Shown: piece by piece, positions 37,884 through 43,985 of the stretch
Numbering within the stretch: position 1 is the first letter of the stretch
Layout of the letters: each line of letters starts with the position of its first letter
Assembly (NCBI GenBank): GCA_027487905.1
Contig: JAIYCR010000057.1
Location: forward strand, 1-43,985
DNA: 43,985 nucleotides
Origin: Rubrivivax sp.
Lineage (GTDB): Bacteria > Pseudomonadota > Gammaproteobacteria > Burkholderiales > Burkholderiaceae_C
Reading direction: 5' to 3'
Translations under genes and position numbers: made by a program
Notes under the pieces: model-generated
Told to the model about the DNA's origin: nothing
Database searches by the model: none
The model's input: the letters and a program-made list of their open reading frames with translations, nothing else

Positions 37884-39194
37884 GTGGTGAATGAAATGGT
37901 CGGGGCTTCGACGCACGACGAAGCGAAACCGCACCTGCGCATCCTCGGCATCCGCGGGCTTCCAGCCAACCACGGAGGCTTCGAGACCTTCGCCGAGCAC
38001 CTCGCGCCCTACCTCGTGGAGCACGGCTGGAAAGTCACTGTCTATTGCCAGGAAACCGGCGACGGCCCCGTGCGGGAAGACCTCTGGCGGGGCGTGCACC
38101 GGGTCCACATCCCCTGCGGCGCCGACACCCCCCTGCGCTCCATGCTCTTCGACTGGCGCAGCATCGTGCACGCCGCCCGCAGCCGCGACCTGTGCCTGAC
38201 CCTGGGCTACAACACCGCCGGCTTCTGTGCGTGGCTGCGCCTGAAGGGCGTGCCCAACCTCATCAACATGGACGGCATCGAGTGGAAGCGCGCCAAGTGG
38301 AGCCGCGCTGCCAGGGCCTGGTTCTGGCTCAATGAGCGACTGGGCTGCTGGCTGGGCGATCACCTCATCGCCGACCACCCCGAGATCAAGAAGCACCTCG
38401 TCACGCGGGTGCGCCCCGACAAGGTGAGCGTCATCCCCTACGGCGCCCCGCTGATCACCGAGGCGCCGGTCGAGCCGGTGCGCCTGCTCGGGCTGCAGCC
38501 TGGCCACTACCTCACCGTCATCGCCCGGGCCGAGCCGGAGAACTCGCTGCTCGAGATCGTCCAGGGCTTTTCCGCCCGGCCACGGGGCGTGAAGCTCGTC
38601 GTGCTCGGCAAGTACCACGCCGACCAGCCCTACCACCAGGCGGTGAAGGCGGCGGCCAGTGCCGAGGTGCTGTTTCCGGGTGCCATCTACGACCCGCACT
38701 CCATCGGTGCGCTGCGCCGTCACGGCATTGCCTATCTGCACGGCCATCAGGTCGGCGGCACCAACCCCTCGCTGCTGGAGGCCATGGGCGCGGGCAATGC
38801 CGTCATTGCCCGCGACAACGCCTTCAATCGCTGGGTGGCCGGCCGCTGTGCCCGCTATTTCCGAAGCGCGCAGGAAGCCGACGGCGCCATCACCGCGTTG
38901 CTGGCCGACCCGTCGGCCACCGCCACCCAGCGCGAGGCCGCGGCCGAGCGCGTGCAGGCCGACTTCACCTGGAGCAGCGTGCTGGGCGCCTACCGCATGC
39001 TGCTCGCGCAGTGGGCCGGACGCCCCTCGGTGCTTCAGTCCTCGGACGACTTCGCCCTCGCGGGCAGCACTGCCACCGCCACCGCCACCGCAACCGCCAC
39101 CGGCTGGTCTACGTCCACCGAGGCAAGGGCCGCCGAGGCCGAAACCGCCCGGCCCCAGCAGGCGCTGCCCACCGATCACGCCCCGATGCGATGA
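37884..39194 (+). CDS. GT-B glycosyltransferase with DUF1972 N-terminus
   Basis: The N-terminal ILGIRGLPANHGGFETFAEH is the DUF1972 signature seen in capsule rhamnosyl/galactosyl-type transferases. The C-terminal half holds the GT4-like nucleotide-sugar region (HGIAYLHGHQVGGTNPSLLE with the E-x7-E-like pattern LLEAMGAGNAVIARD). A GTG at 37884, seven bases after AGGGAG (37871-37876), is the best start; GTG 37887 or ATG 37896 are possible. About 436 residues. The last about 50 residues are low-complexity: (Thr-Ala)5-Thr and Ala/Glu/Thr-rich, outside the fold. ATGA overlap with the following gene. Confidence 0.9.
   Translation: MVNEMVGASTHDEAKPHLRILGIRGLPANHGGFETFAEHLAPYLVEHGWKVTVYCQETGDGPVREDLWRGVHRVHIPCGADTPLRSMLFDWRSIVHAARSRDLCLTLGYNTAGFCAWLRLKGVPNLINMDGIEWKRAKWSRAARAWFWLNERLGCWLGDHLIADHPEIKKHLVTRVRPDKVSVIPYGAPLITEAPVEPVRLLGLQPGHYLTVIARAEPENSLLEIVQGFSARPRGVKLVVLGKYHADQPYHQAVKAAASAEVLFPGAIYDPHSIGALRRHGIAYLHGHQVGGTNPSLLEAMGAGNAVIARDNAFNRWVAGRCARYFRSAQEADGAITALLADPSATATQREAAAERVQADFTWSSVLGAYRMLLAQWAGRPSVLQSSDDFALAGSTATATATATATGWSTSTEARAAEAETARPQQALPTDHAPMR
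39069..39101 (+). repeat. ACCGCC hexamer run encoding Thr-Ala repeats
   Basis: The in-frame units ACN GCN (mostly ACC GCC) encode Thr-Ala repeated five times plus Thr in the glycosyltransferase tail. Like the Ala-Pro array, unit changes would not shift the frame. Confidence 0.8.
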
Positions 39195-40426
39195 AGCCGC
39201 GGCTGCTCAACGTCAACAACTACCACTACCGGCGGGGTGGCTCGGACTCGGTCTACTTCGAGCACGCCGCGCTGATGGGCAAGCTCGGCTGGGACAACGG
39301 CTTCTTCTCGATGCACCACCCGCAGAACCTCGAGTCGGAGTGGTCGCGCTACTTCATCGACGAACTCGAGTTCGGCCGCAACTACTCGCTGGCCCGCCAG
39401 GTGGTGAACGCGACCAAGGTGGTCTATTCCTTCGAGGCGCAACGCAAGCTCGAGCAGCTGCTGCAGGCCTTCCCCGCCGACATCGCTCACCTGCACTGCA
39501 TCTACCACCACCTGTCGCCGTCCATCCTGGACACGCTGCACCGGGCCGGCATCCCGGCCGTCATGACGGCGCACGACCTGAAGATCGCCTGCCCGGCCTA
39601 CAAGATGCTCAACCGCACGGGCGTGTGCGAACGCTGCAACGGCGGTTCGCTCGTGAACGTGGTGAGGCACCGGTGCGTGCGCGACTCGCTCGGTGCCAGC
39701 GCCGTGGTGCTGCTGGAGTCGTCGCTGCACCGCTGGCGCCAGACCTACCGCAACCGGCTGAGCCGCATCGTCGTGCCCAGCCGCTTCTTCCTCGAGAAGT
39801 TCGTCGAATGGGGCTGGCCGCGCGAGGTCTTCGTGCACATCCCGAACTTCGTCGATGCCGACCTGTTCACGCCGGGCTACGAGCCCTCGAGCCACTTCCT
39901 GTACTTCGGACGCCTGGCCCCCGAGAAGGGGCTGGTGACGCTGATGCGCGCCGCGGCGAAGGCCAAGGTCAGCCTGCGGGTGGTGGGTACCGGACCGATG
40001 GAGGCTGAACTCCATGCGCTGCAGGCCACGCTGCAGGCGGACATCGAATTCCTCGGCTACCGGACCGGTGCCGACCTGCACGGCCTCATCCGCGCTGCGC
40101 GCGCCACCGTGCTGCCTTCGGAGTGGTACGAGAACGCCCCGATGAGCGTGCTGGAAAGCTGTGCGCTGGGCACGCCGGTGATAGGAGCGCGCATCGGAGG
40201 CATTCCCGAGAGCCTGCAGGAGGGCGAGACCGGCTGGTCATTCGAGAGCGGCAACGTGGACGACCTGGCCGGGGTGCTCGCCCGCGTGGCCGCAACCGAT
40301 TCATCCCGGCTGGTGCAGATGGGGCGCAGCGCCCGCCAGCACGTGGCCACCCATTTCAGCCGCGCCCGTTACGCCTCGGCGATGGCGTCGCTCTACTCGG
40401 AGCTGGGCGTTCGCCTGGCGGCCTGA
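39191..40426 (+). CDS. Glycosyltransferase family 4 (GT-B)
   Basis: A 411-residue enzyme. N-terminal NVNNYHYRRGGSDSVYFEHA is the usual glycine-rich start of this GT4 subgroup; a cysteine-bearing stretch ACPAYKMLNRTGVCERCNGG also is typical. The donor-binding half has YFGRLAPEKGLVTLMRAA, RVVGTGPMEAEL, VLPSEWYENAPMSVLESCALG (E-x7-E, quoted as EWYENAPMSVLESCALG) and GARIGGIPE. The ATG overlaps the previous stop (ATGA). It is the last gene of the plus-strand cluster and faces the metallo-beta-lactamase gene. Confidence 0.94.
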   Translation: MKPRLLNVNNYHYRRGGSDSVYFEHAALMGKLGWDNGFFSMHHPQNLESEWSRYFIDELEFGRNYSLARQVVNATKVVYSFEAQRKLEQLLQAFPADIAHLHCIYHHLSPSILDTLHRAGIPAVMTAHDLKIACPAYKMLNRTGVCERCNGGSLVNVVRHRCVRDSLGASAVVLLESSLHRWRQTYRNRLSRIVVPSRFFLEKFVEWGWPREVFVHIPNFVDADLFTPGYEPSSHFLYFGRLAPEKGLVTLMRAAAKAKVSLRVVGTGPMEAELHALQATLQADIEFLGYRTGADLHGLIRAARATVLPSEWYENAPMSVLESCALGTPVIGARIGGIPESLQEGETGWSFESGNVDDLAGVLARVAATDSSRLVQMGRSARQHVATHFSRARYASAMASLYSELGVRLAA

Positions 40427-40465
40427 AGGCCGGCGCCTTCGTGTGCTGCGGGCCCGGCCGGCCTT
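40426..40465. terminator. Inverted repeat between convergent GT4 and metallo-beta-lactamase genes
   Basis: AAGGCCGGC (40426-40434) and GCCGGCCTT (40457-40465) form a perfect 9-bp stem with a 22-base loop containing a further GC-rich stretch. No T tract. Its location in the 42-base gap between two converging stops suggests a shared end structure. Confidence 0.45.
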
Positions 40466-40468
40466 GCC

Positions 40469-41881
40469 TCAGGCGCTGGGCACCAGCACCCGCATGCCCG
40501 GGTGGCGCTCGCGCAGCAAGGCGGCAAACACCCGCTTGGCCCCGTCATCCCCGTGCACCACCCGCACCTCGTGCGGCGGCACCGGAATGCCTTCGATGAA
40601 GCGCAGCAGGTCGGCCTGATCGGCATGCGCCGAATAGCCGCCCAGCGTGTGGATGCCCGCGCGGATGGCGATGGTTTCGCCGTCGAGTTCGACGCTGCCG
40701 CCCCCCGGCCCTTGCTGCTGGATGACGCGGCCGGGGGTGCCTGCGGCCTGGTAGCCGCTGAAGAGCACGTCGTGTCGCGCGTCGCCGAGCAGGGCCTTGA
40801 GGTAGTTCACCACCCGCCCGCCGCTGCACATGCCGCTGGCGGCGATGACGATGGCGCTCTCGTGGGTGCGGGCCAGGTGTCGCACCACCTGCAGGTGGTG
40901 GTCGTGCGGGCCCACCGTCTTCAGTTGCGCGAAGTCCAGCGGGTGGCGGCCGGCGGCCAGCACCGCCTTCGCCTCGGCGTCCCAGTGCCGCCGCAGCCGG
41001 GAATAGCCGCGGGTGAAATCGGCCGCCAGCGGCGAGTCGACGACGATGGTGATGTCCTTCCACGCCTGGCCGGGCGCTGCAGGACGCTGTGGATGCTCGT
41101 GGATGATGCCTTCGAGCTCGTAGAGCAGTTCCTGCGTGCGCCCGATGCTGAAGGCCGGAATGAGCAGCGTGCCGCCGTTGCCGAACACCTTCTCGCACAG
41201 CGCGCGAAGGCGGGCCTGGCGGGTGCGCCGGTTCTCGTGCAGGCGGTCGCCGTAGGTGGCTTCGATGACGAGGACGTCAGCGGCTTCGGGCGGCTGCACA
41301 TCGGGCAGCAGCGGCGTGTCCGGCGGCCCGAGATCGCCCGAGAAGACGATGCGGCGCGCCCGTTCGCCCGGGGTGGGCAGCGCCACGTCGAACTCGGCAT
41401 AGGCCGAGCCCAGGATGTGCCCCGCCGGCTGAAGCCGGACCCGCAGGGCGTCGCCGAGCAGGGCGTGCCACTGACCGTAGGGCAGCGGCCGGATGAGGCG
41501 CTCGAGCCGGCCGAGCACCTGGCGGACCTGGCCGGCATCGCGCGGAAAGCCCACCTCCAGCGCATCCTCCAGCACCAGCGGCAGCAGTGCGGCCGAGGCC
41601 TCGCTGCACCACAGCGGCTGGTCGAAGCCGGCGGCCAGCAGGTGCGGAATGCGGCCGACGTGATCGATGTGCACATGGGTGACGAGCAGGCCAGCCACCG
41701 CGTCGAGCGGGAAATCGATGGCCAGCGCACCGGCTCCGGCGCGGCCGTCTCCCGAGGTCTCCGCGCCCTGGAAGAGGCCGCAGTCGACGAGCACGGCGCG
41801 CCCGTCGGGCAGCGTCAGCCGGTGGCAGGAACCGGTGACGCCGCGCACGGCGCCGTGGTGCTGCAGCGTGGGTTCGGACAT
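40469..41881 (-). CDS. Metallo-beta-lactamase/beta-CASP RNA-nuclease-type protein
   Basis: A 470-residue protein with the MBL zinc motif HVHIDH (69-74), SGDLG, later beta-CASP marks (EATYGDRLHENR, LLIPAFSIGRTQELLYELE quoted as AFSIGRTQELL, ASGMCSGGRVVNYL, GIHTLGGYSAHADQADLL quoted as GYSAHADQ, VHGD). This is the YSH1/CPSF-73-like family of bacterial proteins, often predicted ribonucleases. The opening HHGAVRGVTGSCHRLTLPDG is typical. The ATG at 41881 is 19 bases after the stop of the upstream acyltransferase-like gene, so they are probably cotranscribed. The biological target is unknown. Confidence 0.92.
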   Translation of the reverse strand: MSEPTLQHHGAVRGVTGSCHRLTLPDGRAVLVDCGLFQGAETSGDGRAGAGALAIDFPLDAVAGLLVTHVHIDHVGRIPHLLAAGFDQPLWCSEASAALLPLVLEDALEVGFPRDAGQVRQVLGRLERLIRPLPYGQWHALLGDALRVRLQPAGHILGSAYAEFDVALPTPGERARRIVFSGDLGPPDTPLLPDVQPPEAADVLVIEATYGDRLHENRRTRQARLRALCEKVFGNGGTLLIPAFSIGRTQELLYELEGIIHEHPQRPAAPGQAWKDITIVVDSPLAADFTRGYSRLRRHWDAEAKAVLAAGRHPLDFAQLKTVGPHDHHLQVVRHLARTHESAIVIAASGMCSGGRVVNYLKALLGDARHDVLFSGYQAAGTPGRVIQQQGPGGGSVELDGETIAIRAGIHTLGGYSAHADQADLLRFIEGIPVPPHEVRVVHGDDGAKRVFAALLRERHPGMRVLVPSA

Positions 41882-41900
41882 CGCCCTGGCGCCCGGGCGT

Positions 41901-43154
41901 TCAGGCCGGCCGGGCCGCGATGCCGGCCGCGGCCACCCGGCGCGGCACGCTGGCCAGCACGATGAGCCAGGCCGCAGCCTGGCACACCAGGCCCAGCACC
42001 TCGCCGGGCCGCCAGGGGCCTGCGCCGTCAGGGGTCGTCGACCCCCACGCAACGCACAGTGCCACCAGCAGCAGCGCCAGCACCCAGGGGGCGGCGGGCC
42101 GGTGCAGGGCGGGCGTGCTCCGCGCCATGGACTCCATCGCCCCATTCAAGGCCTGTGCGGCCGGCACCGACACCGCCCAGATCGCCAGCACCACCAAGCC
42201 CAGCGCCAGCGCGACGCCCAGGGGTGCCCCCGGGGCGGCGTCCGCCTCCGCCCGTCGGAGCCAGGCCTGCAGCGCCGGGCCGAGCGCCGCCAGCAGCAGC
42301 AGGTGCACCGGCACGACGAGATAGGAAGCGCCGCCTCGCACCCGCAGCCAGCGCTGCACCAGCGGGTGCTTCCAATGGTGGCTGCGCCAGCGGCCCAGCG
42401 CAAAGAGCAGCGAGGCCACCACCGTGCACGCGAACACCCAGAAGGCCAGCGACATCGTGCCCCAACGGAACATCGTCATGCCGCGGGCCACCATCGCTGC
42501 CGTGGCCACCGCGCCCAGGGCTGCGGCGACCGCCCACGCCATTGACAGGCCCTTGCGGCTGGCCGGGTGGGCGCCGAACAAGGCCCCCATCAGCGCGAAG
42601 CCCAGCCAGGGCAGGGGCGGGTAGGCATTCCAGGCCGGTGCGCCATGGCCCAGCAGGTGGGCCCACAGCGGCTGGGTGTCCAGCCAGGGCTTGATGAGCG
42701 GCACCAAGCCGTAGCGGGCGCCCACCACCGTGACCAGCAGCGCGGCCACCACCAGCCGCCACCGCGGCAGCCGCTGCAGCAGGGCCAGCAGCAGCATCGA
42801 AAGGCCGATGAAGGCGAAGAAGTCCAGCCGACCCGGCGTGCCCCGGGCCCAGGCCAGCAGCTGGTCGGCCAGCACCAGCACGCCGGCCTTGACCAGCACC
42901 GGGCCCAGCGCGCGCGCACCGGCCCGGTCGCCTGCCAGCCCCATGCCCCAGCCGGTGGCGAAGAAGAAGAGCACCGGCGCGAGGCTGCTCAGGTGCACCA
43001 GCGCGGGCAGCGGGCCCTGCGCCAGGAGCGTGGGCGTGTACAGCGTGAGCACCGCGTGGTTGACCACCATGAAGAGCACCGCCAGGCCCCTGAGCCCGTC
43101 CAGTGCAGGCTGCTCGGCCGGCTCTGCCCGCCCTGCGGATGCGGCGTTCGTCAT
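41901..43154 (-). CDS. Polytopic acyltransferase-like membrane protein (DUF1624/heparan-acetyltransferase-like)
   Basis: A 417-residue protein with about 11 predicted segments. It begins PALDGLRGLAVLFMVVNHAV, the RG...NH pattern shared by YeiB/DUF1624 and acyltransferase-3-like proteins, followed by LAPVLFFFATGWGMGL, a glycine-rich helix of the same group. It probably transfers acyl groups across the membrane; the substrate is unknown. The ATG at 43154 is used; a GTG just before it at 43157 is in frame. It sits 37 bases downstream of the 2OG oxygenase gene and 19 upstream of the beta-CASP gene. Confidence 0.7.
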   Translation of the reverse strand: MTNAASAGRAEPAEQPALDGLRGLAVLFMVVNHAVLTLYTPTLLAQGPLPALVHLSSLAPVLFFFATGWGMGLAGDRAGARALGPVLVKAGVLVLADQLLAWARGTPGRLDFFAFIGLSMLLLALLQRLPRWRLVVAALLVTVVGARYGLVPLIKPWLDTQPLWAHLLGHGAPAWNAYPPLPWLGFALMGALFGAHPASRKGLSMAWAVAAALGAVATAAMVARGMTMFRWGTMSLAFWVFACTVVASLLFALGRWRSHHWKHPLVQRWLRVRGGASYLVVPVHLLLLAALGPALQAWLRRAEADAAPGAPLGVALALGLVVLAIWAVSVPAAQALNGAMESMARSTPALHRPAAPWVLALLLVALCVAWGSTTPDGAGPWRPGEVLGLVCQAAAWLIVLASVPRRVAAAGIAARPA

Positions 43155-43191
43155 CACCAGCGGTCTGCCGCTGTGGCCAGGGGGGCGCGCA

Positions 43192-43985
43192 TCACGCGCG
43201 CAGGCGGCGGGCCTTGTCCACCACGCGGTGCACGAAGCGCTCGAGCACCGGGGGCAGCCAGTCCTTCAGGTACTGGTCGTTCTTGAAGCGCTGGGCCTCG
43301 GCCTTGATCGCCGCCGAGTCGTCCGGCCGGGCCTGGTACATGGTCGACAGGTTGGGCACTTCCTTGTAGACCGAGCGCGACGCGGTGTAGTAGTAAAGCG
43401 CGATCGAACGCCGCGTGACGCCGTCGGGCGTCATCAGTTCGTCGGGGTGGCCGTGCCAGGTGTCGGCATCGGTGCTGAAGACGACGCAGCGGTTGTAGAT
43501 CGGGGCCACCGACGCCCGGCAGTTCTTCATCTGCTTGTCCCACAGCTCCAGGTGTCCTTTCCAGCTGTCGTCCCAGCGCTCGTTCAGGTAGATCAGCAGG
43601 TTCAGGCGGCGCTGCAGGTGCAGTTCCTCGTTGATGCGGAAATCGGCGTGCACCCCCAGCTTGCCCCCGCGCGAGGTTTCATGGAAGCCGCCGCCGCTGA
43701 AGTAGGGGTCGGGAATCAGGCCTTCGATGCCGGTCAGGCCCTCCAGGAAGCGCAGCACCGGCGCCGAGTTCATGAAGTGGAAGAACTCGCGCGCCACCTG
43801 GTTGCAGTCCTCGGGCATCACCTGGCGCTTGTGCTGGCCGCCGTAGCCGATGTTGAACACGGTGTCCGACTTCAAGGCTTCGGTGGGGAAGTTGGCCTTG
43901 ATCTCGTCGATGACGCTGTCGGGCAGGATGCCGTCGATGACGATGTGCGGGAAGGGGTCGGCACGCGCGTAGTCGTCGGCCAGCA
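43192..43985 (-). CDS. 2-oxoglutarate/Fe(II)-dependent oxygenase, 5' end beyond the window
   Basis: The frame is open to the right edge and begins in the window with ADPFPHIVIDGILPDSVIDE, the usual opening of prolyl-4-hydroxylase-like 2OG oxygenases, so the true start is outside. The metal triad is HAD in LGVHADFRINEELHLQRRLN (quoted as GVHADF) and the distal His in TWHGHP; TRRSIALYYY holds the Arg that binds 2-oxoglutarate. Related proteins hydroxylate proteins or modify polysaccharide-linked residues; none of this is proven here. The C-terminus (YLKDWLPPVLERFV) is helical. It probably leads an operon with the next two minus-strand genes. Confidence 0.9.
   Translation of the reverse strand, partial: LADDYARADPFPHIVIDGILPDSVIDEIKANFPTEALKSDTVFNIGYGGQHKRQVMPEDCNQVAREFFHFMNSAPVLRFLEGLTGIEGLIPDPYFSGGGFHETSRGGKLGVHADFRINEELHLQRRLNLLIYLNERWDDSWKGHLELWDKQMKNCRASVAPIYNRCVVFSTDADTWHGHPDELMTPDGVTRRSIALYYYTASRSVYKEVPNLSTMYQARPDDSAAIKAEAQRFKNDQYLKDWLPPVLERFVHRVVDKARRLRA

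Overview
This is a high-GC (roughly 70%) bacterial chromosome segment. The gene content and protein sequences point to a betaproteobacterium of the order Burkholderiales, perhaps the Leptothrix/Rubrivivax/Ideonella group (an inference from protein style and from the gene order trxB, crp/fnr, ftsK, lolA, rarA; no database was consulted). No tRNA, rRNA, insertion sequence, prophage or CRISPR array was seen. The left half is ordinary core genome. The right half is a surface-polysaccharide region.

Left part (1-18133): a 5'-partial trpS (minus) is followed by purN, rsmB and an acyl-CoA desaturase (plus). A strong bidirectional terminator separates these from rpmG-rpmB (minus). trxB (minus) is divergent from a Crp/Fnr regulator (plus), then come ftsK and lolA (plus). 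A large membrane PAS-GGDEF-EAL protein (minus) is divergent from rarA (plus). After a rho-independent terminator lies a complete livHMGF branched-chain amino-acid ABC transporter operon that has no substrate-binding protein beside it.

Middle (18198-24923): a soluble BY-type kinase with a coiled coil and an MshEN-like domain, a DUF2242 lipoprotein overlapping a [2Fe-2S] ferredoxin/flavin reductase (all minus), an SDR-type protein (plus), and a translationally coupled pair of hydrolases, M20 amidohydrolase then DUF2817/M14-like (minus).

Right part (25035-43985): GDP-L-fucose synthase and GDP-mannose 4,6-dehydratase make an activated sugar. An O-acyltransferase (minus) faces a CpsB-type PHP phosphatase (plus). 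A lipoprotein with a 19-unit Ala-Pro hexanucleotide array and a polysaccharide deacetylase follow. Then a tightly overlapping plus-strand operon encodes a Wzc co-polymerase/tyrosine kinase, a Wzx-like flippase, a GT2, a Wzy-like polymerase and, after a 162-base gap, two GT-B glycosyltransferases. Together they describe a Wzx/Wzy-type capsule or exopolysaccharide pathway with tyrosine phosphorylation control. The outer-membrane exporter and initiating transferase are not in the window. The right edge holds a minus-strand run of 2OG-Fe(II) oxygenase (cut by the edge), multi-spanning acyltransferase-like protein and beta-CASP metallo-beta-lactamase.

Items most worth a second look: the desaturase's C-terminal domain that reads like the end of an ISL3-family transposase; the tyrosine-poor soluble BY-kinase paired with a classical Wzc; the Ala-Pro repeat lipoprotein; and -10-like hexamers placed 6-7 bases before start codons, which suggest leaderless mRNAs. 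Starts were chosen by eye; all family assignments are from recognised motifs, not from searches.
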